DNA from: a virus
IMG/VR virus record: IMGVR_UViG_3300042305_001169
Coordinates: 1 to 28,478 of that record
Length of the DNA stretch: 28,478 nucleotides
Strand: one strand, 5' to 3'
In this document: piece by piece, positions 14,013 to 21,734 of the stretch
Position numbering within the stretch: position 1 is the first letter of the stretch
How the letters are laid out: every line of letters begins with the position of its first letter
Program-made: the position numbers and the translations under genes
Notes under the pieces: model-generated
Told to the model about the DNA's origin: nothing
Database searches by the model: none
What the model saw: the letters and a program-made list of their open reading frames with translations, nothing else

Positions 14013-14639
14013 ATGGCATATCAATCAAACCAACCCAAAGCACCAGTCCTATCACATTTTACTTTGGCCAAAAATGGGCCGAAGCTCGTATCAGTTAAAT
14101 CGCCCCCTAAATGGGTGAAGAACAATTCGTTGTGCGTTATCGAATTGATTGTTGATGGCGTAGCCCATGTGTATTTTACTGAGAATAAGGACATTGCATC
14201 GAAATTCCAACAATATGTCGGTAAGTCGGTAGTCATTATTGCCTCTGGCAATTCCAAACAGAAGACCGATTCCATGGAGATCCAGCCTGCTGGGGTGCCC
14301 GCTTCCAGCTTGCCCGCAGCCCAGAGTGCCCCGCAATCGCTCCAGAAGCCCGTAGAAAAGGTTATTACAGCCCCATCCCATCCAGACAAGGATGCCAAGC
14401 AATTCCTCTGTCAGGCGGCAAATCTGATGCGTTTGTGCGTCAAGAAGGCCAATGACATTGCGGTGGAGTTGAACCTTCCCGAACAGCACCGTCAGGGGAT
14501 AGCAACGACGATGTTTATCCAAGCGGATAGACAGGGCTTCATTCAAGTTATGCCGATCACTGCGTACACCCCCGAACAACTTGGTTTCGGTGCGAGCAAG
14601 GCCGAATCCCTCAAAAACCCCGAACCAAACAATGACTGA
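14013..14639 (+). CDS. hypothetical protein, first gene of the forward accessory operon
   Basis: 208 residues from ATG 14013; an upstream in-frame TTG at 13983 is rejected because it lies inside the promoter. The N-terminal 75 residues are beta-rich and basic (FTLAKNGPKLVSVKSP, CVIELIVDGVAHVYFTE, KSVVIIASGN) and could form a small OB-like barrel. A Pro/Ala/Gln/Ser linker (about 88-112) joins a helical C-terminal domain (KQFLCQAANLMRLCVKKAND, then EQHRQGIATTMFIQADRQGF). A barrel-linker-helix layout ahead of a SWIM zinc-finger protein and a RecB-like nuclease hints at a nucleic-acid-binding protein in replication or recombination, but I recognise no family. It overlaps the next gene by eight bases. 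Confidence 0.6.
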   Translation: MAYQSNQPKAPVLSHFTLAKNGPKLVSVKSPPKWVKNNSLCVIELIVDGVAHVYFTENKDIASKFQQYVGKSVVIIASGNSKQKTDSMEIQPAGVPASSLPAAQSAPQSLQKPVEKVITAPSHPDKDAKQFLCQAANLMRLCVKKANDIAVELNLPEQHRQGIATTMFIQADRQGFIQVMPITAYTPEQLGFGASKAESLKNPEPNND

Positions 14640-14913
14640 TGAGCGAGAGCGCGGAGATTCCAGCCGAAACCACGGCATCGAAATTCTGTCGCATGATAAG
14701 GGATCATTCCTCGTTCAAAGTCGGACGAATCGCGAAGACTACTACATGGTGGAGTTCACTACCGATGAAGCGGGAGACATCACAGGATGTTCCTGCACTT
14801 GTTCAGGCTATCACTTCCGCAAAGAGTGCTTCCACATCCGATACCTTTGTAAACTCTTGGGCGTCGAAACGCCGAAGTCAACAACAAACAACCAACTAGA
14901 AATAGCAGCATAG
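14632..14913 (+). CDS. small SWIM zinc-finger protein
   Basis: 93 residues starting at ATG 14632, which overlaps the previous stop. The centre has the SWIM signature C.C-x8-C.H: Cys55, Cys57, Cys66 and His68 in CTCSGYHFRKECFH, preceded by strands (SFLVQSRTNREDYYMVEF) and followed by a helix (IRYLCKLLG). SWIM domains bind DNA or mediate protein contacts and occur in recombination-related proteins such as the Sws1/Shu group and in transposases. Here the domain stands alone, so it probably acts as a DNA-binding or adaptor protein with its neighbours. A longer in-frame start at 14581 would overlap the previous gene by 59 bases. Confidence 0.78.
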   Translation: MTDERERGDSSRNHGIEILSHDKGSFLVQSRTNREDYYMVEFTTDEAGDITGCSCTCSGYHFRKECFHIRYLCKLLGVETPKSTTNNQLEIAA

Positions 14914-14916
14914 TAT

Positions 14917-15078
14917 ATGAAGAAATCCAAAGCAGAAAAGAAAATCGGAAAAGTCATGGGCGAATATAAAGCTGGCAAACTCAAAAGTAGTTCGGGCCAG
15001 AAAGTCACCTCGCGCAAGCAGGCCCAAGCAATTGCCTTGAGTTCTGCTGGTATGAGCAAGAAGAATAAAAAGAAATAA
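14917..15078 (+). CDS. small basic phage protein, DUF6496-like
   Basis: 53 residues, very basic: it begins MKKSKAEKKIGKVMGEYKAG, contains KVTSRKQAQAIALSSAG and ends in KKNKKK. The order (KAEKKIGKVM.E.K.GKLKS ... GKKVTSRKQAiAIALS.AG) matches the DUF6496 family of small phage proteins of unknown function. Its charge suggests DNA binding or virion-DNA packing. The stop at 15078 directly abuts the stop of the convergent HNH gene at 15079, which marks the edge of an insertion. Confidence 0.75.
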   Translation: MKKSKAEKKIGKVMGEYKAGKLKSSSGQKVTSRKQAQAIALSSAGMSKKNKKK

Positions 15079-15594
15079 CTAGCGTTTGCTGAATGCTAAA
15101 AGTTCCAACCTTTGGTGTTCAGCATTGCTCAAAACTTGCAAGTTCTCAATCCTGTTGTCCATTCCATCTCCGTTGATATGATGAACATGCTCCCATCTTT
15201 CCAGCTTTCTTCCAAGATGAAGTTGCATAATGTGGCGATGTTCTCTAATTTGTTTGCCATCAACAACTATCGATTTGTATTTCCTTGGAGCGCACTTTCC
15301 AGCGCGAGCAATAACAGGACTGGCAAGTTGAGCCCTTTTTGTGATCTCTGGATGAGCCAATACGATGCAACGGCGCGAGCAATACAATGCAGTCTTAAGC
15401 CTGTATTTCGGCGCATAAAAAGATTTGCCACAAATTTTGCATTCCAACGTTTTTCCGTTTCGGCGTTTAAGGCCGCGCTGTTTTCCAAATCTTTTGGCAA
15501 TGTCGTAAGACTGGCAACTCCGACAGCAATACTTGTGGCTGGTTCGTCTTGGTTTAAATTCGTTTTTGCAATGAGGACATTCTTTAAGTTTCAT
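15079..15594 (-). CDS. HNH homing endonuclease with two N-terminal zinc ribbons
   Basis: 171 residues from Met at 15594 (15603 is an alternative; the longer frame to 15846 runs through an antisense region and is unlikely). Two Cys4 zinc ribbons come first: Cys6/Cys9/Cys23/Cys27 (CPHC ... CCRSC) and Cys52/Cys55/Cys72/Cys76 (CKIC ... CSRRC). They are followed by a C-terminal HNH domain (about 115-165): [33 protein letters not shown], ending with EH. His138/His139, Asn147 and His160 are the likely catalytic and zinc residues. This is the layout of free-standing phage homing endonucleases, which cut at a recognition site and spread by recombination. It is on the opposite strand to the surrounding operon and abuts the previous stop, consistent with insertion. 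Confidence 0.87.
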   Translation of the reverse strand: MKLKECPHCKNEFKPRRTSHKYCCRSCQSYDIAKRFGKQRGLKRRNGKTLECKICGKSFYAPKYRLKTALYCSRRCIVLAHPEITKRAQLASPVIARAGKCAPRKYKSIVVDGKQIREHRHIMQLHLGRKLERWEHVHHINGDGMDNRIENLQVLSNAEHQRLELLAFSKR

Positions 15595-15685
15595 ACTGGA
15601 CATCATAGCTATTGCGATGTCTGAGTCAAATAAAAAGTGAGATATTTTCTTTGAACGAATCAACCACACATCTGTCAAAGCACAC

Positions 15686-16318
15686 ATGATCACACATACA
15701 GCCAAAATGCCAATCTTTGGTCGAGGCGTTCCAGAGATGGAAGAAAAAAGACTCGCCAATCTTAGGATAGCCAATGCCAAACCAAGGTCTCCAGAACACG
15801 TTGCTAAACTGAAAGCGGCTTTCAAAACAAGCTGGGCTTCTGGCAAGCGAAAAAAACAGTCTCCTGAAGCTTGGAAAAAACGGGCTGAAAGCGTCAGAAA
15901 AACCTATGCTCTTGGTAATTATAAAAAGCGGAGCTTTGAAGAAATGAGCAAGATTGGCAAGGAGAACAGAAAAAACGTTGATTATGGCAAGCTCTGTCTA
16001 GCCAATCGCATACTTGCAGAGAAACGGCGCGGAACAGAAATGCCAAAAACAAACAAAAGTGGATTACCGTCTAGGGGGTGCAAATCGCCCAATCATTGGA
16101 AATCAAAATATTGGAGCGTTGAGAGGCATGACGGGATTGTTCTTGAGGGAAAGAATCTCAACGATCTTATAAGAAAGAATTCACATTATTTTAATCCAGA
16201 GGATGTGGAATGGAAAAAATCTGCTTGCCGCGCATCGGCTGGATTGCGTCAGCTTTTTGCTGGGCGTGTCAATGGCCCCAAAATTTGGAAGGGTTGGAGC
16301 GCAAGATATCTTCCGTAA
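15686..16318 (+). CDS. NUMOD3-like DNA-binding protein, homing-endonuclease relative without visible nuclease domain
   Basis: 210 residues, very basic. Three short helix-turn motifs recur: [15 protein letters not shown] (near 33-47), [17 protein letters not shown] (near 58-74) and [14 protein letters not shown] (near 82-95). They resemble the NUMOD3 modules that homing endonucleases use to grip DNA. The C-terminal 75 residues ([26 protein letters not shown], then [17 protein letters not shown]) resemble the sequence-specific end of intron-encoded endonucleases. No HNH or GIY-YIG centre is seen, so it may be a degenerate endonuclease, or a DNA-binding partner of the divergent HNH gene. ATG 15707 is a possible start. 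It ends ten bases before the next gene. Confidence 0.65.
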   Translation: MITHTAKMPIFGRGVPEMEEKRLANLRIANAKPRSPEHVAKLKAAFKTSWASGKRKKQSPEAWKKRAESVRKTYALGNYKKRSFEEMSKIGKENRKNVDYGKLCLANRILAEKRRGTEMPKTNKSGLPSRGCKSPNHWKSKYWSVERHDGIVLEGKNLNDLIRKNSHYFNPEDVEWKKSACRASAGLRQLFAGRVNGPKIWKGWSARYLP

Positions 16319-16328
16319 GAATATAACA

Positions 16329-17195
16329 ATGCAAATCACCAACAATTTTTCGCTTCCGCAACCCTTTGTTGACCTAGTCAGCGAGTCTTCGTATTCGTCA
16401 GGGGAGGCGGACATCACTACAACCAGCCTCTTCCAGCCTCCGAAGATTCGGGAGTTGATGCGGCGTCATGCCGATACCATCACCGAGGACGCTTCGGATC
16501 GCGTATGGACAATGCTTGGAACAGCCAATCACTACGTTCTGGAACAGATCGCCAAGCGCAACCCCGAACGCTACGTCTGCGAGGAGAGGTTCTATATGGA
16601 TGTTGACGGGGTGAAGCTTGGTGGGCAAATCGACCTCTATGACAAACAGGATCAAGTCCTTTATGACTATAAGGTAAGCAGTGTCTACAAGGCTATGAGC
16701 GATGATCGCTTTGAGTGGACGGCGCAGGCGGCGGTCAACCGACTCCTACTGGAACACAGCGGACATCCAGTAAAACGCGCAGCCATCATCTTAGTAATGA
16801 AAGATTGGAGAATGCGGGACTCCAAGATTAAAGCTGACTATCCAAAATGTGCAATTGTGGAAATTAGGTTGGATGCATGGAAGCCCGAAGAAACGTTTGC
16901 ATATATCAAAAGTCGGATTAATCTCCACCAGCAAGCAAAAGACCTTCCCGATGACCAGATACCGATCTGCACCGAATCCGAACGCTGGCGCGTCCCAGAC
17001 CTCTATGCCGTCCTCCCGAAAAAAGGAGCAAAGCGAGCGGTTAACAATGGGACTTACGAAGACCGACTACAGGCTGAGTCTCACGCCAAGAGTATCGGAG
17101 GTATTGTTGAGGAACGGCTTGGGGAAGATAAACGTTGCGCGGACTACTGCCGTGTTAGAGGCCATTGCAACTACTGGAGAAACCTAAAAAAATGA
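16329..17195 (+). CDS. PD-(D/E)XK exonuclease, Cas4/RecB-like with iron-sulfur cluster
   Basis: 288 residues from ATG 16329; a longer frame to 16203 would overlap the previous gene. Nuclease motifs are in order: the H motif GTANHYVLEQ (His68), the first acid in GGQIDLYD (Asp102), the D-x-K pair in YDYKVS (Asp113, Lys115) and Gln133 in WTAQAAVNRL. Four cysteines at 214 (PICTESERW), 270, 274 and 280 (CADYCRVRGHC) are placed like the [4Fe-4S] ligands of Cas4- and AddB-type nucleases. It is expected to be a metal-dependent DNA exonuclease for phage recombination or DNA end processing. It overlaps the DUF6321 gene by four bases and sits in the operon of the SWIM protein. Confidence 0.83.
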   Translation: MQITNNFSLPQPFVDLVSESSYSSGEADITTTSLFQPPKIRELMRRHADTITEDASDRVWTMLGTANHYVLEQIAKRNPERYVCEERFYMDVDGVKLGGQIDLYDKQDQVLYDYKVSSVYKAMSDDRFEWTAQAAVNRLLLEHSGHPVKRAAIILVMKDWRMRDSKIKADYPKCAIVEIRLDAWKPEETFAYIKSRINLHQQAKDLPDDQIPICTESERWRVPDLYAVLPKKGAKRAVNNGTYEDRLQAESHAKSIGGIVEERLGEDKRCADYCRVRGHCNYWRNLKK

Positions 17196-17428
17196 AAAAG
17201 AAATTCAGCAAAACTGTGACCAACCCCGACACGGGGCGTAAAAAAACCGTTAAATACGGACAAAGCGGAAGCAAGATTGGGCCCATTGGTAGTGATCGCG
17301 CCGATGCCTACTGTGCCCGTAGTAACAAAATCAAGGGAGATTGGCGCAAAGACCGCAACTCCCCCAACAGCCTTTCCCGCAAAAAGTGGGGATGCAGTGG
17401 AAGCAAATCAGTAAAGAAAGGAAAATAA
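17192..17428 (+). CDS. small basic phage protein, DUF6321-like
   Basis: 78 residues beginning at the ATGA overlap with the nuclease stop. It contains KTVTNPDTGRKKTVKYGQSG, then DRADAYCARSNKIKGDWRKD, then NSPNSLSRKKWGCSGSKS. The order NP.TGRKKTV.YGQ ... GDAYCARS.KIKGDW ... SPN.LSR.KW.C matches the small phage family DUF6321, whose function is unknown. Two conserved Cys and many Lys/Arg suggest nucleic-acid or metal binding. Its steady presence among aquatic phages argues that it is useful rather than incidental. Confidence 0.75.
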   Translation: MKKKFSKTVTNPDTGRKKTVKYGQSGSKIGPIGSDRADAYCARSNKIKGDWRKDRNSPNSLSRKKWGCSGSKSVKKGK

Positions 17429-17432
17429 TACT

Positions 17433-17570
17433 ATGAAAAAACGAGGACTATACGACAATATCAATGCAAGGAAAAAGGCTGGCACCAGCCGCCCAAAATC
17501 CAAATCCACCATCGATCCCAAGGTCTACAAGAAAATGAAGGCCAAGAGGGGTGGATTCAAAGAGAAATAG
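17433..17570 (+). CDS. small basic phage protein of the 'GLYDNINARKKAG' kind
   Basis: A 45-residue, strongly basic protein (MKKRGLYDNINARKKAGTSR at the start, then a Lys-rich remainder ending GGFKEK). The opening GLY.NI..RKKAG is common to very small phage proteins found beside structural genes in many environmental phages; its function is unknown to me. A weak AAAGGA ribosome-binding site lies before the ATG. It starts four bases after the DUF6321 stop, so the two are co-transcribed. Confidence 0.72.
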   Translation: MKKRGLYDNINARKKAGTSRPKSKSTIDPKVYKKMKAKRGGFKEK

Positions 17571-17624
17571 GCTTTCACGCCATTACCCCGAAAAGATCTC
17601 AAAAGAACATTATTAAGAAATCAT

Positions 17625-17852
17625 ATGAAACCACATCCAGACGATAGCATCTTCAAGGTCAAAGACTTCATCAACGAACTCTCGCGGGTTCAAGATGCCT
17701 ATTTTGAGTCCTTGTGCTTTGAGCTTGGATTAGATAGCGAAGATCGACTCAGAGATCATCTATTCGACTATATCTATAACGAAGAACAGCTAATTACCTT
17801 CGGAGAATATCTAGATAAGTTGGGTCAGGGAGATCTTTGGGACGGGTTGTGA
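17625..17852 (+). CDS. small acidic hypothetical protein
   Basis: 75 residues, acidic and helical (IFKVKDFINELSRVQDAYFE, then LDSEDRLRDHLFDYIYNEEQ). No family recognised. It follows a 54-base gap with no visible signal and overlaps the start of the next gene by four bases (GTGA), so it is probably translated together with the glycosyltransferase-like protein. Confidence 0.65.
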   Translation: MKPHPDDSIFKVKDFINELSRVQDAYFESLCFELGLDSEDRLRDHLFDYIYNEEQLITFGEYLDKLGQGDLWDGL

Positions 17853-18634
17853 CCCTCAACATATTTACAATTGTTCTTGATGGTTCTCCGTGGATCGGGG
17901 CGCAGTTTGCTGAGTTGTGTCGATTAAAGGATGCGGACTGGCATTGGTCGATTGTTGAGGGGGCGGCGATGCCTGTAAAAGATACGGGCTGGATGGGCAA
18001 TCAGAGTGGGAAAGTTTCCCATGATGGCACCCATCAATTCCTGCAAGCCCTAGCGACTCATCCCCGAGTCACGGTTAACTCCAAAGCGGAATGGGGCGGA
18101 AAGACAGAGATGATTAATGCTGCATTGACTGCATTTAAGAAAGACGGCGTCTTACTTCAAATGGATAGTGATGAGTTGTGGACTGAGGAACAAATGCGGA
18201 GATTGGTCGAGCTATTCGCCGCAAACCCCGAAGCAAATACCGCTCAGTTTGAAATGGATTATATGCTTGGCCCTAACGTAAAGTCCACATCTACAGATGG
18301 TTATGGCAATAGGAAGAATGAGTGGGTTCGGGCTTGGAGGTATAGTGTCGGGCTTTGGATGGAGCGCCATGAACCTCCCGTATTCAATGGCAATCGTGGA
18401 CAACTACTGGATCGCAGTAAGACCTTAATGACTGTCGGCAAGATCCTGCACATGGCATGGGTGACCCCGCAACAGGTGGCTCAGAAGCAACGTATATACA
18501 AAGGTGGATACGAGAATGCCTGTGAAGATTGGGAGAGACTACAAAATAATACGGAGTGGCCCGTAAAGGATCTTAAACAGTTTTTGCCTTGGGTGGGAAA
18601 TAATGCTTCCGCCGATCTTCTTTTTAGGGTATAA
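17849..18634 (+). CDS. glycosyltransferase family 2-like protein
   Basis: 261 residues from GTG 17849, preferred to TTG 17837 because it forms a GTGA overlap with the preceding stop, as elsewhere in this genome. The N-terminal strand LNIFTIVLDG, the conserved helix GGKTEMINAAL, and the DxD-type motif in LLQMDSDELWT (Asp106, Asp108) follow the GT-A fold of family 2 glycosyltransferases, where DxD binds the sugar nucleotide through a metal. Later W.R.W.Y and HMAW segments could form the acceptor side. It may modify a virion protein, phage DNA base or host glycan. The acceptor is unknown. It directly precedes the virion-protein block. Confidence 0.7.
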   Translation: MTLNIFTIVLDGSPWIGAQFAELCRLKDADWHWSIVEGAAMPVKDTGWMGNQSGKVSHDGTHQFLQALATHPRVTVNSKAEWGGKTEMINAALTAFKKDGVLLQMDSDELWTEEQMRRLVELFAANPEANTAQFEMDYMLGPNVKSTSTDGYGNRKNEWVRAWRYSVGLWMERHEPPVFNGNRGQLLDRSKTLMTVGKILHMAWVTPQQVAQKQRIYKGGYENACEDWERLQNNTEWPVKDLKQFLPWVGNNASADLLFRV

Positions 18635-18642
18635 GTTCTCAA

Positions 18643-19338
18643 ATGGCCGAGAAAGTAAAGATCAAAACAAAATACGGAACCATCTCTGCTACACCAGAAC
18701 AGGCTAAAAATTGGAAAGCTAGAGAAGAAGGGGATAGGGTTAAAAAAGAACGGATCTCTGCCGTTAAGGAAAATGCGCGTTCCTTAAATCGATATCGTCA
18801 ACAGGCTCAAACATACAAGCAGCAAACAAAGGCTAGGGAACGGCGAGCCGCAGGCGGATATGATGCCACCCCAACTAACATGTATGGACAGCCAATTGAG
18901 TCTTTTTGGCAATCTGCCCCAACAATGCCAGAAATGAGGCCAGTTCCTCAAATGCCAGAAGCTCCAACATTTCCTGCTGAAGCTTCATATCGTCCTCCGA
19001 ATCCTCTTGTTAATTCAATGTTATATCCAAAAACAAATAACTATGGAACAATGGATGCGTGGCTTGGAAATTCGCGTTATGGCCCATTTGACTCTAGCTC
19101 TTGGTCGGACACAAGTTATATAACACAACATCCAGTAGATGACGAATATCAAAATATCGAAAAAGAAAAAATGTATCGAAATTTGCCTTACGACGAAAAC
19201 ATGGTAAGATCTATAGGAATTCCAATGGGCTATAGTAAGTCTCTTCCAGAATTTTCTAATCGTTTTGGCGCAAGTTTGTATACAGTTCCTGCTGGATTAA
19301 GGGCATTAACAAGAAATCCATACCTGAATTACTATTGA
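18643..19338 (+). CDS. hypothetical, proline- and tyrosine-rich probable virion protein
   Basis: 231 residues. The N-terminus is basic and helical (VKIKTKYGTISATPEQAKNW, then a coiled stretch to about residue 67). The rest is rich in Pro, Tyr, Asn and Met, low in predicted order, and ends LNYY. The C-terminal half is AT-richer than the N-terminal half. No family is recognised. Position between the glycosyltransferase and a chain of internal-virion-like proteins suggests a packaged protein. It may use its aromatic C-terminus for assembly, as the next proteins end in similar aromatic motifs. Confidence 0.6.
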   Translation: MAEKVKIKTKYGTISATPEQAKNWKAREEGDRVKKERISAVKENARSLNRYRQQAQTYKQQTKARERRAAGGYDATPTNMYGQPIESFWQSAPTMPEMRPVPQMPEAPTFPAEASYRPPNPLVNSMLYPKTNNYGTMDAWLGNSRYGPFDSSSWSDTSYITQHPVDDEYQNIEKEKMYRNLPYDENMVRSIGIPMGYSKSLPEFSNRFGASLYTVPAGLRALTRNPYLNYY

Positions 19339-19374
19339 CCTTCTCTTTGGAGGGTGGTAGCTTTGCGGGCAACT

Positions 19375-20349
19375 ATGTCCTCATTGACCCTTGGCCTTGC
19401 CGTAGAAAGACTTCCTACCTCCGTAGTTCCCCAGCCCGATCCTCCCGATCTGGAGGGTTTTGACGCACAGGCAGAACTCCGTAGCAATATCAATCGTGTT
19501 CTAGAGCGATTCCATGCCGAGGGCAAATGGGAGGGGCTTATTGCTCAAGCCACAGTTACGGCCTACGAGGACGCCAATGACAATAAGTTCATTACTCTCC
19601 CTCGCCATTTAGAGACCTGTATTCGTGCAGGAAAATCAGGGTATAAGACTATCGCAGTTCAGAGTGAGTGGTATCAGTATTTGCCCCAAGGGCGCGGCAT
19701 TCGTAAGACTGACGAGAAATACTATGGCCCGATCCAAGATATGGGTGAAGGCTTTGTTACCTTTCGGGACATTGAGACCGCATCACAACTTACCCTATCT
19801 AGCAGCGAGACCGAATGTGCAGGAAGCTACATTTGGATTCGCGGAAAGGACTCAAATGGGAATAAAATTTATTCTACAGTGGATGGAGAACGAGTGGAGG
19901 GAATTCGTCTTGACCTTGGAGACGGAACACAAACCACATCTCAGACATTCAAAGAGATCTATTCTGTCGAGAAAACCCCTACCACGGGCGTTATCTCCCT
20001 ATCAGCGGGAGCTACCACATTGGCCAAGTATGAGTCGGGCGAGCGGGCAATAAGCTACCGCCGCTATCTGGTGGATCGCAATTGGGATAGCGTCCAAGGC
20101 ATCTTCAAGCGCAAGCATTGCTGGGCAATCAGCGACAACGACCCGCTTTATCCTGATTCCCTTGAGGCTATCAAGTTGGGTCTTATGGCCCTGAACGCCG
20201 AAGAAAAATCTGACGTTGAGCGCGGACAATATTATATGGATAGAGCTATTTTGCTTCTCAATGCAGAACTAAAAGAGTATAACGCAGGGCAAGAAGGAGT
20301 TATGCAAATAGCCCCTTGGCTTACCCGCCGACTCGTAAACATGACTTAA
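19375..20349 (+). CDS. probable structural protein, possible head-tail adaptor
   Basis: 324 residues from ATG 19375; GTG 19354 in the same frame is an alternative. The N-terminal helix (RSNINRVLERFHAEGKWEGL) is followed by beta-rich sequence and a C-terminal helical part, DSLEAIKLGLMALNAEEKSD then GQYYMDRAILLLNAELKEYN. This order, with 'AIKLGLMALNAEEKSD...A..Y...A..LLN.E', resembles the C-terminal helices of adaptor or tail tubular proteins of podovirus-type phages, which dock on the portal, but my match is by memory of pattern only. It lies at the head of the internal-virion-like block, as such adaptors often do. Confidence 0.55.
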   Translation: MSSLTLGLAVERLPTSVVPQPDPPDLEGFDAQAELRSNINRVLERFHAEGKWEGLIAQATVTAYEDANDNKFITLPRHLETCIRAGKSGYKTIAVQSEWYQYLPQGRGIRKTDEKYYGPIQDMGEGFVTFRDIETASQLTLSSSETECAGSYIWIRGKDSNGNKIYSTVDGERVEGIRLDLGDGTQTTSQTFKEIYSVEKTPTTGVISLSAGATTLAKYESGERAISYRRYLVDRNWDSVQGIFKRKHCWAISDNDPLYPDSLEAIKLGLMALNAEEKSDVERGQYYMDRAILLLNAELKEYNAGQEGVMQIAPWLTRRLVNMT

Positions 20350-20353
20350 TACT

Positions 20354-20782
20354 ATGGCATACGCATCAACATCAACAACCATGGCAAGCCCGTTTGAGCA
20401 AATGCAACGTCAGGCCATGGAGGGTTTGTATGGCATGGGACTTACTGGAGAAATGGATATCAATGAGATTCGTCGCAGGCAAAGAGAAATAGAGCAATTT
20501 AGCAGGCGGGCTGGTCGCGGGCAGCTTGGCCGCATGTTTGGTGGTTCTATGTTCGACGCCCCAACATCTACATCTACATTTAATGACGGTAGTTATTCTG
20601 GGTCTATGGGATCTCCGTCTATGCCCTACTCTTCAACTATGATGGGAGGATCATCAATGATGGGAAAGCGTCCAACATCTTCTTTTGGTGGGTCTTCTAC
20701 AGGGAACCCCTATTCTTCTACTTCTAATTGGTCTTCGATGGGGGCAGCGCCAAGGTTCCCGTATGGCGGAATGATGTATTAA
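20354..20782 (+). CDS. low-complexity Ser/Gly/Met-rich probable virion protein with APRFPYGG C-terminus
   Basis: 142 residues. A helical segment (about 13-60, EMDINEIRRRQREIEQFSRR) is followed by a Ser/Thr/Gly/Met-rich, presumably disordered tail. It ends with MGAAPRFPYGGMMY. The short motif APRFPYGG recurs twice in the next protein (GAPRYPFAG and GVPRFPFAG), so it is probably functional, for instance an assembly or docking peptide. No family recognised. The gene starts four bases after the preceding stop and ends four bases before the next. Confidence 0.6.
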   Translation: MAYASTSTTMASPFEQMQRQAMEGLYGMGLTGEMDINEIRRRQREIEQFSRRAGRGQLGRMFGGSMFDAPTSTSTFNDGSYSGSMGSPSMPYSSTMMGGSSMMGKRPTSSFGGSSTGNPYSSTSNWSSMGAAPRFPYGGMMY

Positions 20783-20786
20783 TCCA

Positions 20787-21731
20787 ATGGCCTTATTCTC
20801 AGACAATCCATTTGTTGGTGTTTTTCGGGCTCAGAAAAGGCGCGAGGAGGAAGACGCTATGGCCCAGCAACAGGCAAAGCAACAGGCAAAGGCAGAACGG
20901 GCGCAGCAAGCACAGCAACTTGCAGGAAAAAGACTAGAGCAGCTACAATCTATTCCTTCCGATATTCGCGGCCTTGAGGCTATGCGTAGATCTAATGTCG
21001 CTTACGGTTTTGGATTGGGTGGATCAACTCCTTGGACATATAAAACAACCACAAATCCTCAAACTGGAGCGATTACAAGAGTTCCAACACTTAAACAAGG
21101 ATATACACAAGTTGGACAGGGAGCGTCATTGGATAGTCGCCCAATTATGGCGAAAGGCCCAACACTTGCGCCAGCGGGGAAGAAAGTTGGAGTAATGGGC
21201 GCTGGGACAGCGTTCAAGCAGGAGTACAGAGGAATAAGAGAGGGGCTTGAGCGCGGCGGGGCGACTGTTATTGAGGGGCCAGAGAAGTTCGTTCGCGGAA
21301 AAGGAACCAGTCAAAAAGATAGAGCAAGTCAATTTTATTCCGAGGTAACAGGAAGACCAATGGGATCATTGATGGGGCGTGGGGCCTATGGTGGATTTGG
21401 CAAGGGAGCACAACCGCAACCAACACAACTTTCTCAAGGATTTGGCAATCTTTCTCCAAGACAATATCCCGCGCTAACAGAAGCCACAAAAATCACACAA
21501 GGAGAAATGGGTGTTTCTGGAAATCCGATTGGTTTTACTGGATTTGGTCAAGCCGCCAGAACACAAGCCGCCGAACAAACTGTATCACCAATTGGAGAAG
21601 GTTTTGGATCAATCGGAAGCAATCTTTTCGGAGCGCCAAGATACCCGTTTGCTGGTTCTAGATCGGCTTTTGAGCGCGGAGCAGAATATACCACACTCGG
21701 AGTTCCCAGATTTCCTTTTGCTGGATATTAA
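20787..21731 (+). CDS. probable internal virion protein, Gln/Ala coiled coil plus two [AV]PR[FY]PFAG motifs
   Basis: 314 residues. Residues about 15-55 form a Gln/Ala/Arg-rich coiled coil (QQQAKQQAKAERAQQAQQLA). The centre is Gly-, Thr- and Pro-rich with no recognised domain. The motif GAPRYPFAG lies near residue 282, and the protein ends GVPRFPFAGY; both resemble the end of the preceding protein. Such loosely structured Gln/Ala proteins are common among internal or ejection proteins of podovirus-type phages. The role is inferred from composition and neighbourhood. Confidence 0.6.
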   Translation: MALFSDNPFVGVFRAQKRREEEDAMAQQQAKQQAKAERAQQAQQLAGKRLEQLQSIPSDIRGLEAMRRSNVAYGFGLGGSTPWTYKTTTNPQTGAITRVPTLKQGYTQVGQGASLDSRPIMAKGPTLAPAGKKVGVMGAGTAFKQEYRGIREGLERGGATVIEGPEKFVRGKGTSQKDRASQFYSEVTGRPMGSLMGRGAYGGFGKGAQPQPTQLSQGFGNLSPRQYPALTEATKITQGEMGVSGNPIGFTGFGQAARTQAAEQTVSPIGEGFGSIGSNLFGAPRYPFAGSRSAFERGAEYTTLGVPRFPFAGY

Positions 21732-21734
21732 TCA

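Noticed and set aside
15595-15846. N-terminal extension of the HNH protein by 84 residues
   Set aside because: The extension reads antisense to the NUMOD3-like gene and is hydrophobic low-quality sequence; zinc ribbons begin right after Met at 15594.
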